Assembly: GCA_013368375.1 (NCBI GenBank) | Contig: JAACJP010000066.1 | Coordinates: 1 to 64,000, forward strand | Reading direction: 5' to 3' | DNA: 64,000 nucleotides | Source of the DNA: Tricholomella constricta | Taxonomy: Eukaryota; Basidiomycota; Agaricomycetes; Agaricales; Lyophyllaceae | Part shown: piece by piece, positions 31,901-41,292 of the stretch | How positions within the stretch are numbered: the first letter of the stretch is position 1 | How the letters are laid out: every line of letters starts with the position of its first letter | Position numbers and translations under genes: made by a program | The notes under the pieces: model-generated | Told to the model about the DNA's origin: nothing | What the model saw: only the letters and a program-made list of their open reading frames with translations | The model's database searches: none

Positions 31901-34900
31901 TTCCATGATAAGCGCCTCCAGCTCGTCATCGAGCATGTGGCGCACGTCCCAGCGCAAAGGACAGTCACGGGAGTAGTGACCCTTCTTCTTGCACCGGAAG
32001 CAGTGGTCGTCAGCAGGCGCGACTCGATCGCGCATCCGATCTACGTCCATCGGGATGCCCTGGGGGAGCGGCCTGGGGGTCGGTGCGACGGGAGCGCGAG
32101 GGGCAGGGGGAGCGGGAGTGGGAGTGGGGGCAGTAGCGAATGCCCATCGTGCAGCTGCGGCGGTGGTCGGACGGCTGTCGGGCGCCTTTGTCGGGACCAT
32201 CCGACGGTGGAAGTCGTCCTCCGACCTCATGATGAAGTCTTGAGAGCGGGCGATCCTCAGCCACTCCTCAATCTTCTCGTCGTGCGGGCGACCCGTGGTG
32301 ATGCTTCCGAGTCGCCTAGAGAGCTTCGGGTCTATTCCCCGACGGAATTTGAGGACCAGGTGGCGCCCATCGGGGTAGCCTGCCTTGACCCACAGGGATC
32401 GGAACGAGTCGATATACTCGTCGATCGACCGACCGTTCTGGTAGTACGCCGTTGACTCCAGGATGAGCGCGGCATCGGCGACTTCATCGAAGAGGAAGAA
32501 CTCGCCACGGAAGGTGTCTTCGAAGTCCTTCCAGGCAGGAAAGACGTCCTTGGCGGTTCCGAACTGGAACACCCGACTGACGAAGTCGGCGGCTCGCCCG
32601 TGCTGCATGTACGACAGCACCCATACAATTCGGGCGTGGTCGTCGGCGAAACTTCCCCCGCACAAGGAGAAGTAGAGCTTGCAGGCGTTCAAGAACGCGC
32701 GACCGCCCGATCGGGCGCCATCGTAAATGGGAGGGGGCGACGGTCGGAGGTGGTGCGATCCTGATCGCAGAGAGCCTGGCAGCGGAGTGGTCGTCTCAGG
32801 CGGCGAAGGGGTCGTGTCTGCTTCGGGAGCAGCGGGGGTGGGATTGGGGGGTGTCCCCGACATGAATTTTTCGAAAAGAGCGGAGAGGCGGTCCATAGAG
32901 GCCGAGTTGGAGGTGTTGGAGGCGGAGAGAGCCGAAATTGTGGCTTCCATATTCGCCAACCGCTCCTCCGTCGTGAGGAAGGGAGAGAGCGGTCGCTGCG
33001 ACATGTCACCAAATTCGGACATCTCGAAACGGGACTGGGCGGGCGATCGGAGCGAGCGCGCGTTGGACGGTCGCGTGTAGCAGACGCGTGTTTCGGCACG
33101 GAAGCGGATCGGTCGGCTTCGTCGGGTTTCTAGAGTTACTCTATTCTGCTGTTAGGGCAACCTCAGAGCAGAGCTTAGTCGTACTGGCAGAGGGGAATCC
33201 AATGTTATATTAGGTACGATAAAGAGAGTGTAAGTAAACCTACCTGGCAGAGGGGGATCCAATGAGAATAGAGTAAAGGATTCCCCCATGTCAGGAGGAC
33301 GACTATATACGAGTATGATACGTGAGGGCCGGCTCTCTGGGGTGTATGGCACGTAATTGATAACGGGTGGGCAGCGGCGCGTGTATGTACACGTTCCCGA
33401 CGCTGTCCGATCCTCATGGCTCAGGGTGCGGGCACGAGGTCGGGCGACCGACGTCGGGATGTCGGGCGTCGGAATTGGGATGTCGGGCATCGGGATCGGG
33501 CGCACGCTGGAAGGGGAGGTAGCGACAGGAATGTATAAATATGTACACCGACGCTTGGGTCTGAGCGTCGGGGTCGGGGGCGCGATCGCACGTGTCGGGG
33601 GGCCGTCGGTGAGCGTCGGAGGGCGTGAACGGGCGTTCCCCTAACAGTTCGGTGCAGTCACGGATCACCCCCGGTCCTTCATCACGGCCGAGTACCTGCC
33701 GGTCGGGATTGAATTTAAGGATCCACATAACATGCGGCTTGATACCCTGCGTGACATGCTGGCATTCTGGCGCGAACGAGCAGCAGAGTACGGCCCTGAG
33801 GAAGCCTTCCAATGGTCTCATGTGGAGGATAAGCATCGGAATCGCATTCCGGCTGATTACGGCCGACGGATTGATGAAGCACGGCAAGCCGAGCTTGTAG
33901 CAAAGAAGAAGTCCCGACGGAAGCATACTAAGAAGACACCTAAACCAAAACCAGTAGATCCACTAGCAGGCTGTCTAGTGATGGCAGAATTAGCAGAGCA
34001 GGCACCATACACTGTAGAACCCGGGTCCATCCCCGAACCCGGACCCGCACCCAGGACCGAACCCGGACCCGCACCAAGGCATGATCCCGGGCCTACGCCG
34101 ACGCCTGAACCCGGCCCTGCACCCAAGCCTGCCAGGCCCAAACCGAAGCCCAAACGAAGGGCCGAACCTGCGCCCGAACAGGAGTCACAACCCGAGCCTC
34201 AACTTGAACAGGAACCTGAACCAGGGCCCGAGTCCGGGTCCGAACCCGCGCTTCCTAAGCCAACCCGTATCAGCCGCAAACAGCAGAGGAATACCTTACC
34301 AGAGCCCGAGTCCGGGTCCGAGTCCGAACCAGCGCCTCCTAAGCCAACACGTATCAGCCGCAAACAGCAGAGGAATACCTTACCAGAGCCCGAGTCCGGG
34401 TCCGAGTCCGAACCAGCGCCTCCTAAGCCAACACGTATCAGCCGCAAACAGCAGAGGAATACCTTACCGGAGCCCGAGTCCCTCAAACGAAGGCCCGAAA
34501 CCGAGCCCGAACAGTCCCAACCCGAGCATCAGCCTGAAGAGGAACCTGACCGGTCCGAGACCGAACCCGAGCCTGCCACATCAACCCGTATTACCCGAAA
34601 ACGCGGAGGGAATACATTCCCGGAGTCAAAATCTGGGGAGGAATCAGAAACCGAGCCACCCAAATCGACCCGTATTACCCGAAAGCGCGGAGGGAATACT
34701 TTGCCCGAGCCCGAATCCGAACCCGAGCGCACCAAATCAACCCGTATCACCCGCAAACGGCAAGGCGATACTTTACCCGTGACGCGCCCAGTAAAGAAGG
34801 CATCCAAGGGCCAACCCGATCAACCCGAGCGTCGTACAACCCGGAGTAGCATGCAGGATGCTGCACCGCATACACGTTCACGGAAGGGCAAGGAGCAGAA

Positions 34901-34928
34901 ACAGCCTTCAAAGCCGCGCCGGAAATAA
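25920..34928 (+). CDS. KDZ-linked basic/acidic repeat protein, interrupted by B3
   Basis: Spliced frame: exons 25920-26222, 26275-26564, 26710-26835, 26886-27271, resuming after B3 and one TSD copy at 33652 and ending TAA at 34928; about 793 aa. All junctions keep phase and nothing but B3 breaks the gene. The N-terminal half has a conserved-looking block (VYPEDERKVLNRYRHEYRQE, DVDLQRWREMGMLSLTFVVF, ITAEYLPVGIEFKDPHNMRL). It is followed by Lys-rich KKKSRRKHTKKTPKP, Pro/Glu-rich sequence and repeats of the type TRISRKQQRNTLPEPESGSE and TRITRKRGGNTLPE. The basic repeats suggest nucleic-acid binding, but I recognise no named domain. Divergent from the transposase, so likely native K2 cargo. Confidence 0.72.
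26565..26709 (+). other. Simple-sequence-rich intron of the basic-repeat gene
   Basis: 145-bp intron (GTACGT...TTTTTAG) containing runs of CCCGAG and CCCGGA hexamers; longer than the other introns because of these repeats. Confidence 0.65.
27272..27782 (-). repeat. B3 3' LTR (511 bp)
   Basis: TG...CA ends. It carries GATCGGTCGGGAGC at about 27713, which the other LTR lacks; the lost segment is flanked by GCGATCG repeats, so slippage in the 5' LTR is likely. Confidence 0.93.
27783..28010 (-). pseudogene. B3 chromodomain remainder after a premature TGA
   Basis: After the TGA at 28008-28010 the frame continues TFRKKLQYKVLWKGYGY..., the rest of the chromodomain, to the normal pol stop at 27783-27785. 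B1 has Arg at the stop position, so CGA to TGA is the simplest explanation. The polypurine tract lies inside the end of this segment. Confidence 0.8.
28008..31892 (-). CDS. B3 Pol: protease, RT, RNase H, integrase, truncated chromodomain
   Basis: Frame -1 to gag. Protease ALVDSGATGNFLNVAF with [45 protein letters not shown], catalytic VCVYLDDILIYT; RNase H IEADSSDFATGAVLSQ, NYEIHDKEMLAIIRSLEEW; integrase HHDSKIAGHPG...CDMCLHTK, VDFITELPESNGHD, FVSDRGPQFV, YHPQTDGQTERVNQELEQF; region SHRYLGPFVVQRR. Ends at TGA within the chromodomain (HYEVEKILDS). The enzyme domains look complete, so the truncated Pol may be functional apart from chromatin targeting. Translation probably starts by frameshift at the gag end, not at an independent ATG. 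Confidence 0.92.
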   Translation of the reverse strand: MQRRSPRRPDSIVGRRDRPRRRGGFLIAQRVERTPPLSSRNRFAPLSVEYANTPNIAAIPTSELTDKDVQNPSDPTTPIAVAKPIAPSRRGLPRWEKRLPSRFIAAAPPCPRSLWLNVELETTDTQESHAVTALVDSGATGNFLNVAFVEKHKLTTKVLSRPSPVYNVDGTLNEGGSVSCIVEAVLRYNGHTERAVFGVTQLGKHDMILGFTWLKNHNPEINWETKEVKMSRCPTQCDTCKDEVKADRRARTKVRAAIRACRADGIPMTEPDLRAPTNPYVEDDSDDEEFLPYTPILEEPDPESDDFLVETFLNGDRIFATAIHPTPTAEHIRASQTTSQRLAEAHAANSVPKTFRDAVPTHLHDFEDVFSKVTFDELPERKQWDHAIELEPGASPTGTKVYPLSPAEQVELDAFLKENLETGRIRPSKSPMASPVFFIKKKDGSLRLVQDYRTLNALTVKNRYPLPLISELVNNLRGARYFTKLDVRWGYNNVWIKDGDEWKAAFRTNRGLFEPLVMFFGLTNSPATFQTMMNDIFRDLIAEGVVCVYLDDILIYTKTLEEHRRVARLVLDRLREHQLFLKPEKCEFEQTKIEYLGLIISQGQAEMDPVKVAGVLEWPAPKNEKEVQAFLGFTNFYRRFIQDFSHHARPLFDLTGKDVTWRWGESEQLAFGLLKSAITSRPVLVFPDDDRPYRIEADSSDFATGAVLSQESPSDGKWHPVAFYSKSLNAIERNYEIHDKEMLAIIRSLEEWRHFVEGAKHKVEIWTDHKNLEYFLTAKKLNRRQARWSLYLANFDFALHHRPGRSMGKPDALSRRSDHGDGSADNADIVLLKPEFFAVRATEGLVLVGEEDDVLKAIRKGNRDGAQEDAVAKAAQLVKASKIAGRSLRFGEWGEEGGLLTFRGRIYVPNVPDLRRRIVEQHHDSKIAGHPGRWKTLELVSRNYWWPQVSRFIGSYTRTCDMCLHTKPQRQLPVGQLQPLPIPEGRWNVVSVDFITELPESNGHDAIMNVVDSVGKRAHFIASHTTCSALGAANLYRRHVWKLHGLPDAFVSDRGPQFVAEFTRELYRLLGIKLSASTAYHPQTDGQTERVNQELEQFLRVFCNERQNDWEDLLPDAEFSYNNHVHSATQQTPFLLDTGRHPRMGFEPRRGASKNESADEFVERMKEAQEEAKAALSKAKDDMERYYNQRHAPTPDYQPGDKVYLDATDISTTRPSKKLSHRYLGPFVVQRRVGPLAYRLLLPQSMKRIHPVFHVVKLIPAVTDPIEGRRSDPPPPPDIIDDEPHYEVEKILDS
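31814..31820 (-). promoter_or_regulatory. B3 gag-pol frameshift site candidate
   Basis: Five Us followed by AA: GGUUUUUAA then UCGCACAACGGG. B2 has GAUUUUUAG then the same flank. Slippage of UUU by -1 before the stop puts ribosomes into the pol frame. Confidence 0.6.
31814..33022 (-). CDS. B3 Gag
   Basis: 402 aa, ATG at 33022 (MSEFGDMSQRPLSP), matching B2 gag. Contains a helical N-terminus, the retrotransposon gag core (ILESTAYYQNGRSIDEYIDS, GIDPKLSRRLGSITTGRP) and a zinc knuckle CFRCKKKGHYSRDC. Its last codons are GGT TTT TAA, the shift site shared with B2. Confidence 0.92.
   Translation of the reverse strand: MSEFGDMSQRPLSPFLTTEERLANMEATISALSASNTSNSASMDRLSALFEKFMSGTPPNPTPAAPEADTTPSPPETTTPLPGSLRSGSHHLRPSPPPIYDGARSGGRAFLNACKLYFSLCGGSFADDHARIVWVLSYMQHGRAADFVSRVFQFGTAKDVFPAWKDFEDTFRGEFFLFDEVADAALILESTAYYQNGRSIDEYIDSFRSLWVKAGYPDGRHLVLKFRRGIDPKLSRRLGSITTGRPHDEKIEEWLRIARSQDFIMRSEDDFHRRMVPTKAPDSRPTTAAAARWAFATAPTPTPAPPAPRAPVAPTPRPLPQGIPMDVDRMRDRVAPADDHCFRCKKKGHYSRDCPLRWDVRHMLDDELEALIMEHLACKDAVPADQTPSSADATAPDAEEGF
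33136..33147 (-). promoter_or_regulatory. B3 self-primer binding site
   Basis: On the element strand this reads AGAATAGAGTAA, two bases after the 5' LTR. It is perfectly complementary to TTACTCTATTCT in the LTR (33265-33276), about 32 bp after the TATATA start. See the finding on covariation with B2. Confidence 0.75.
33150..33646 (-). repeat. B3 5' LTR (497 bp)
   Basis: Matches the 3' LTR except for three substitutions (two at CpG) and a 14-bp deletion. Contains a TATATA box followed about 32 bp later by the self-primer segment. Confidence 0.93.
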
Positions 34929-35105
34929 ATAGATATTTCACTCCGGTGTTCATGTTGCAATACTTTCAGTAGATTTTGTAGTCTTCACATTTACAACAAG
35001 ATGAAGGAGAACTATGTGCAATATCTACATAAAAGGATGTGGCCCGCCCACTCAATGCATTTGAATCCGTACAGTACAATATCAAAAAAAAACGAACCCG
35101 CCCGC
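34929..35105. other. Convergent 3' intergenic region
   Basis: 177 bp between the basic-repeat gene (+) and the Zn2Cys6 gene (-); AT-rich, presumably both 3' UTRs. Confidence 0.5.
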
Positions 35106-38004
35106 TCAAGCCTTGGAATCCGCTTCCGCCATCGGTTTGGGCGTTGTACTCCGGGTCCGGTGCACCGGCTGTCCCTGACTGTTCAGCAGGGGTGAAGCTG
35201 GTGTCGGGCTCCTGCTCCGGCTTCGAGACCTCATCCGTGGCTGAGCAGGCGGTGCAAGCATTGACCCGGGAGCCTCTTGCAATAGCTCCGGGGTGGGCGG
35301 GATAAGGTGGAGCGCAGGTGCAATGCCTGGCGGCTCAATTGGGGATGATGGTGGCGACCCATACGTCTGGATCGCCTCGATTGGAGGAACGGTGGGCGAG
35401 GCAACCCGGGTTGGAGTCAGCGATGGTGGCGGGGCCGGCGGGTCGACGTCCATCGCATCGGATGCGGGGATGGCAGTGGGGACCGGATCCGGATTGAGTC
35501 CCTTGGGTTGGGGCACGGGCGCAGTTTCCGTCGCCCCGGTTTCCATCCCCCCGGTTTCCATCGCCCCGGTTTCCATCCCGCCGCTTTCCAGCCCACTTTC
35601 CGTCACCCCGCTTTCCATCCCCCCGCTTTCCGTCGCCCCGCTTTCCATCCCGCTCTTCCCAGTTGCCGTCACCTCGTTTTCCGCCCCAGTGTCTACCCCG
35701 GTTTCCACCATCGACGCAGTTTCCGGTTCCATTTCTGCAGGATCCTGGGGACCGGCTTCGGGCTTGACGTCTTCAGGTGGGGAAAGGCTGGCGTCCCTTG
35801 CTGCCCCGGCTTCCGGATCCGGGCTGGTTGACAGTGCCGGCTCGGGAGTCTCGTCATACTCCGGCATGTACATTAAAGACTCTTGATAGCTGCGGGCAGC
35901 TATCGCGGACATCGAGGCAATATCGACATCCACAGTCTTCATCTGCCTTTGCCAGACCTCCTCCTGGCCCTTCTTCCGCTCTTCCACCGCCGCTTTCCAT
36001 TCCTCCTTGGTCGCATGCCCATTGTCCGTGAGCCAGAGGCAGGCAAGTTGCTCATACCCGTCCCCAAATTCCTGTGTCCACGTCCGGCATTGTTCCAGTC
36101 CTCTGACGAACGACCGCTGGTTTTCATAGAGGGCGCGGAGATCCCGGGACTGTGACTCCCTCTGCAGCTCCAACGCCCTAACCCGCCAGCCAAGATCTTC
36201 CAGCGTTGCCTGCGACGTTGTCCGCCATCCTGACAACGCTTCCACCCGACGTGCCAACCCCTCCAGAGTAACGGGCTCAGCTGAGCCCGATGCCGGCCTC
36301 GAACCCGATGGGATCTGCCCGTAAGTATTGACGGGTGGGGGGTGGAGGAGACGGGATGGGCCAGCAACGGCTTCCGGTGAGGGGGGGAAGAGACGGGACA
36401 GGCCAGCAACGGCTTCCGGTGGTGGGGGGAGGAGATGGGACGGGCCAGCAACGGCTTCCGGTGAGGGGGGGAAGAGACGGAACAGGCCAGCAACGGCTTC
36501 CGGTGGTGGGGGGAGGAGATGGGACGGGCCAGCAATGGCTTCCGGTGAGGGGGGGAGGAGGCGGGACGGCCCCGCGACTGCTTGCGGTGGGGAGTGGACG
36601 AGCCGGGACGGCCCAGCAACTGCTTGCGGAGGGGGGTGGATGAGCCGGGATGGCCCAGCAACTGCTTGCGGAGGGGGGTGGATGAGCCGGGATGGCCCAG
36701 CGACTGCTTCCCGAGTGAGTTGTTGCAAAGAAAAAAAAAAATGAGCTCACCTGCAGAAGTTGGCACCGTTGCCGCTTTCTTCTTCCCCGCTTTCTTCTCG
36801 GCCTTTGCCCGATCCGTCGCCCGCCCTGTCGCCTGACCCGTTGCCCTTTTCCGGATGGAGTGCTCACAGCGCACCTTCAGCCCCTGGCAGCTGGCACAGA
36901 CATAACCGCTTGCTGGCCTGAAGCAGCGGACTCCCCTCGAACGACAACGCTGGCACTGAGTGGGGTACTCATGCCCCGGTGCGGTCTCTTCCATCCGGTC
37001 ATTCACAGTGTCCGGGAAAAAGTCGGCCGTCGACTCCAGCTGCTGCTCCTCCCCTCCTGCAAGCTCGCCGAAGGTCTTTGCCTTCTTGGAGGCTCGCTTT
37101 CCCGACTGCTCCTTGGGGGCTTTCCGCTTTTCTGCGGGTTTGCGAGGGGCGACGTGAGGGGACGGGGCGGGCGACGCATTCGGGAAGGGGCTCATTGGGC
37201 TGCGGGGTCTGTTCAGCGGCAGCGGGGACCTGGGACGGATGCTGACGTCCTTTGACTTGTTGAGGTTCCGGGTGGTCATCATCGGGAGCCTTGTCTCCGG
37301 CGATGACCGGCGGGTTTTTTTGTTACGGGGCTGGGGGGCAGGACGGCCATGGGCGGGTTTGGAAGCCAGAGGGGGGACGGGTCCAGGGAACGCAGACGGG
37401 AAGGCTTGCGGATTTGAGGGGGGTGCAGGACTCGGCGTGGGTGCGGGAACGGGGACGGGAAACGCGGCGGGTCCGGGAACGGGAACGGGAACGGGGGCAG
37501 GTCCGGGAACGGGAACGGGGGCAGGTCCGGGAACGGGAACGGGGGCAGGTCCGGGAACGGGAACGGGGGCAGGTCCGGGAACGGGAACGGGGGCAGGTCC
37601 GGGAACGGGAACGGGGGCAGGTCCGGGAACCATGGCGGGTGTCGGGGTGGGTTCTGCTGCTGGTGCAGGCTGCAGCAAGCTTTCTCCTAGCCGGATTGTG
37701 AGCTCCACACGCAGAGTATCCATGTCGATTTGATTCCCAGCGAGCATCCTCAAAACGGGCAGCGCGCGCGCAATTTGGGAGCGCTGCCGGATTTGCTGGA
37801 TTCCCTCGGCAGCCTCTTTAAACCGCGGCCAGAAGTCTTTCTGGAAATAAAAATGAGTTAACTAGATAGATTACTTTCAACTTTTAAAGCACTTACTGCA
37901 GATTCATACAGCCTCACGAGCCCCGCTGCACTGTTGTAGCGCAGACACTCACGCAGTTCCGTGTCCATGTTGTTGAGCGAGCGGCTGAAGTATTGTGCAT
38001 CCAT
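35106..38004 (-). CDS. KDZ-linked Zn2Cys6 and coiled-coil protein
   Basis: Exons 38004-37897, 37840-36751 and 36703-35106; introns of 56 bp (GTAAGT...TTCCAG) and 47 bp (GTGAGC...AAGCAG). All phases fit; about 931 aa. Starts MDAQYFSRSLNNMDTELREC. It then has a PVPVPGPA repeat, a basic region and a cluster CQRCRSRGVRCF...CASCQGLKVRC that fits CX2CX6CX8CX2CX6C, the fungal Zn(II)2Cys6 pattern. After intron 2 come about eight AVAGPSRLLPPSPE-like repeats, a predicted coiled coil (LEGLARRVEALSGW...LGWRVRALELQRESQSRDL) and a disordered tail with GMESG/GMETG repeats. Probably a DNA-binding protein carried by K2; the target is unknown. The second acceptor offers AAG/CAG three bases apart, both in frame. 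Confidence 0.8.
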
Positions 38005-38233
38005 TTGAAGACGGAGTTGTCGGGTTGAAATCGGATTGATGGCGCGGTGCGGGCAGGCAGGGATGCCAGATGCGAACGGATCAGTTACAATACCTTGTGG
38101 TAGGAGAAGTGAAAATTTTCATGAACATGTGTCACATGATCGTGCAGCGTGCTTCTTTTTCCCATCACATGACCGTGATTTATCCAACACGGCTGATCGA
38201 TTGATTAGATATCTATCTACCTTCAATACTGTC
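38005..38233. promoter_or_regulatory. Divergent intergenic region of the Zn2Cys6 gene and small ORF
   Basis: 229 bp between divergent ATGs; probable shared promoter region. Contains ATGTGTCACATGATCGTG near 38127, a partly palindromic stretch that could bind a regulator; this is only a suggestion. Confidence 0.45.
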
Positions 38234-38764
38234 ATGGCCCCTCGAGCTCCCTTCAGACAATACGGGAAACCAAATTCTGCCCCATCTGACTCAAGTGCAA
38301 CTGCTGAATTGGCAGCAACGTCTGAGGGCAACAAGCGGCCGTCTTCCCGGGCTGTACCCGACGGATTCACCCCGTTCCCGACACCCGACGGCACATTCCT
38401 CATTCCAAATCACCTTGTTCCTGCAACAAGGTTAGAATTATTGGCGGATTTTTTCAAGAAAAATCCTCCACAAGATGACAGCGAAGAGGTCATTGAGCTA
38501 CTCTGTTTTGTCCTGTATTTTCCTGATAAATATTTCCAGCCCACTCGATATAGTGGATCAGAAGGCTATGCGTTCGGGCCGGCAAATGTCGGATCCGAAC
38601 CCGATCCCGTAGGTCACTTTACTGACTCTCCAGGGATTTGCTCACTCACTCATGCATCCCAGCCGTTGACTGATCAGGAAATTTTGGATATGCATGCGGA
38701 GGTCCTGGTGGTAATGGATCAGCAGGGAATATCTTACTCTGCAGCTGCACTCCAACTTTACTAG
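38234..38764 (+). CDS. Small KDZ-linked protein, unknown, possible nonsense mutation
   Basis: ATG at 38234 (MAPRAPFRQYGKPNSAPSDS), TAG at 38762-38764; 176 aa. Contains GFTPFPTPDGTFLIPNHLVP and a helical C-terminus (LTDQEILDMHAEVLVVMDQQ). A 54-base in-frame segment from 38609 has GTAGGT...CATCCCAG borders and could be an intron. After the TAG the same frame stays open for 29 codons (AAVAKLESDGAAETAFNHML...) to a second TAG at 38852-38854 and continues the helix, so the first stop may be recent. No family recognised. Confidence 0.6.
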   Translation: MAPRAPFRQYGKPNSAPSDSSATAELAATSEGNKRPSSRAVPDGFTPFPTPDGTFLIPNHLVPATRLELLADFFKKNPPQDDSEEVIELLCFVLYFPDKYFQPTRYSGSEGYAFGPANVGSEPDPVGHFTDSPGICSLTHASQPLTDQEILDMHAEVLVVMDQQGISYSAAALQLY

Positions 38765-39004
38765 GCCGCTGTTGCAAAGTTAGAGAGTGATGGTGCCGCT
38801 GAGACGGCATTCAACCATATGCTAAACCGCTTGAATCCTACTGTGGAGAAGTAGTTATGCCCTGTTTTCCAAATACAATGCACCACTGTTTTGCCAGTGA
38901 TTTGTGTGAGATTTCCCCCGAAAGACTTTCGCATTGCAGATCATGATTCCGGATCGACAATACACCCTTCCGAAATGAATCGGATCGGTACATCCCCTGC
39001 GCGG
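38765..39004. other. Spacer between the small gene and A3
   Basis: Holds the possible 29-codon extension of the small gene, then about 150 bp with no recognisable feature up to the A3 LTR. Confidence 0.5.
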
Positions 39005-39194
39005 TGGAGTGTCGTGGAGCGACACTCCAAGGCAGCAGAGCGAAGGGAGGTAGCGTATTTGGTTCTGTTTGGCAAGAGCTTCAGTCGCTTAGTCATAGTT
39101 CAACCAATACGGGCAGTCAGTAGATGAGAATAATACCTTTCCTGCCGTCTGCGTTCTCAATCCAGTCAGGCAATGGCCAGCTGGGGGCACTCCA
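39005..39194 (+). repeat. A3 5' LTR (190 bp)
   Basis: Begins with a perfect 10-bp hairpin, TGGAGTGTCG, loop TGGAG, CGACACTCCA; ends GGCACTCCA. Followed by the family primer-binding site TGGTGACGACAGTGA at 39197. Confidence 0.93.
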
Positions 39195-39528
39195 TCTGGT
39201 GACGACAGTGATTCGAGGTCACGAATTAAAGCATTAAAGTATTCAAAGTTTAAAGTTTTAAAGCTCAAAGATTTTAAAGGAAAGGACTCAAAGAACAAGC
39301 GATAAAAGACCATCGCGCGATCGCGCTGGCTCATCGGACGAGCTCAGAGTACACGGTCGATTCGCCGCAGGACCACCTTCAAAGCCCATTACCACCATCT
39401 AGCTCCAGATCTAGTTCTACAGAGTCACCGGGCCCCGGTTCTCCAGGTTTAGCGTCCCGAAGTTCAACACCGTTCACGTCACCACCCCCACACGTAATCC
39501 GCAACCAGACCCGTTCGACCCAAACGAA

Positions 39529-40759
39529 ATGACAACAGTGTTCATCGAACCATTCTGGGGCGACCGGAACGAGCACGAAAATGCACAAGACTTCTGGCAC
39601 GCATTCTGCCCCGCCATGGCCGGCAGGGACGACACTCGAAAACCGGCAGAGTTCGAGAACTTTCCGCATTCCAATAGCGCGGCCGACGAACAGTTCTCGG
39701 GACTCGCTCCAGCACGGATGGCACCCTGGGGGGCACCCAAGACAGCATATAGCACGTGCTGGCCAAGAGCGGCGATAGTACGGAAAACGGCGACAGAATA
39801 CGAAGAAGCGATACTCACGACGAGGCTGTCGAACAACGAGCTCGGGGAGATGAAAGTGGTCGCCGGAAGGAAGGTTCATGTGCATGTAGCCTGGGCAGAC
39901 GAGATGGGAAGACTAGCGAAGGAGGCGGGAGTCGAAGGAGGAGCGGTCCACATCGGACAGGTCAGGGAAGGAGTACCGGAGGTCATCGAGTCGAAGTTAG
40001 CCGACGAGGTCGCTGAGGAACAGAAGAGGAAGGACGCGCTGGAGGCCGTGACAGGACGCATAGCGCGACTCGAAACCACACGAACGAACCTAGGACGACA
40101 ATTAGCTGACACGACGCTCGGTACAGCAATAATACCACCAGCCGTAGGCGCGACGCTCTTAGGGCAACATGACGCAGGGAGGAGTGGACCGCAGGGCGCA
40201 TACACGAAGGGGCCGCCGTGCCAATTTACGCCGGAGGAGGAAGCCGCCTTCGAAGCTCGATATACAATCCTTCCCCATCACCCAGACAAAGAGGCAGGAC
40301 GCCGATCACACCAAGTTCAACAACAGATGTGGACCAAGACGCACGGAGCTGGAGGGCCTGTCGCAGAGTTAACGCCGTACCCACTGAGGCCGGAAACAAG
40401 TGAAGGCAACGATGACGGGCGCTACAAATGTAGCCTAAGCGGACGTGATCACCCAGGACGAGACCATCTTAGCTACGATCGCCCACTCCCAGAAAGCAAG
40501 CACCTTCATCCCCACAAACGACACTGGCGAGCCATCTACACGAATACGCTATGCGAACCGAAGGACACCGCGACGGCCGTACGATACGTGGCCATTGAAG
40601 ACTGCGGGACAGTAGAAGAGATGACAGAGGCAGGAAGCGACGAGAGGCAGGGAAAAGAGGAAGTCGGACACGACGCAGAACAGGCCCACACCGGCGACCG
40701 AGTGGCGGAGGGGGACGAAATCAGCACTCGCATTGTACACCTTGACGATGCAGTCACCA
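39529..40759 (+). pseudogene. A3 Gag and start of Pol, fused and decayed
   Basis: ATG 39529 (MTTVFIEPFWGDRNEHENAQ) matches A2 gag. Compared with A2 it lacks the ISVTYIKERV segment and its zinc knuckle is degraded (KCSLSGRDHPGRDHLSYDRP). The gag stop and the junction stem-loop are gone, so the frame runs into the pol start (GDRVAEGDEIST) and stops being A sequence where the B2 LTR begins at 40760. Confidence 0.82.
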
Positions 40760-40883
40760 TGTTAGGGGAACTCCCGTTCGCGCCCTCCGACGCTCACCGA
40801 TCGTCCCCCCGCTCATGCAATCGCTCCCCCGACCGTTCGCGATCCCGACCCCCGACGCTCCGACCCAAGCGTCGGTGTATATA
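40760..40883 (+). repeat. B2 5' LTR, left part
   Basis: First 124 bp of the LTR, ending in the LINE target GTCGGTGTATATA (40871-40883). Continues at 52728. Confidence 0.93.
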
Positions 40884-41292
40884 TTTTTTTTTTTTTGAAT
40901 CATTTTATCGTGTTAAAGGCGCATTGCGCCTATGGTCCACGGTACATGCGAACAGGTATTTACTATCTACGAGAGACGTTAGATACTGCACCCCCCCAGC
41001 AATTGGAGAAAGAGTGAGCCGGCGTGTCCGACGCCGTTTTAGATAACGCTCCCCTAATAAACCCTGAGGACAGAAGGCTGCGGTCGTAAGTGTTGGGTGA
41101 CGGATTGGGCGGCAACGAAGGCCCGCAAAGCGGGAGAGGGGGGGGAACGAGCAGCACGATGGTGCACTCTGACCGAAAAGGGAACAGTTTTAAGGTGAAG
41201 GTTATCGGGGAGTCGGGGTGTCGTGTGCCGTTAAGGAATCTGAATTAAGGAGTTGGTAAAATAGAGGGCGCGTGGTGCGGAAGCGGGCGGTG
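40884..41292 (-). other. LINE 3' UTR and poly(A)
   Basis: About 396 bp after the ORF2 stop, ending in A13 on the element strand. No ORF. Includes a C/G-rich stretch near 41140. Confidence 0.75.

Larger units (their letters stand above)
27272..33646 (-). mobile_element. B3: chromovirus in the basic-repeat gene of K2
   Basis: 6,375 bp on the minus strand, with LTRs 27272-27782 (3') and 33150-33646 (5') and 5-bp TSD GTTCG (27267-27271 and 33647-33651). Gag and pol are open apart from a TGA in the chromodomain. LTRs differ by three substitutions and one 14-bp indel, so it is fairly young. Confidence 0.95.

Noticed and set aside
36328..36744. Gly/Arg-rich plus-strand ORFs over 36.3-36.8 kb
   Set aside because: Reverse-strand translations of the AVAGPSRL repeat; the minus frame splices in phase with the Zn2Cys6 exons.
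37291..37733. GTGTGAGP-repeat ORFs on the plus strand
   Set aside because: Antisense of the PVPVPGPA repeat in the Zn2Cys6 gene.
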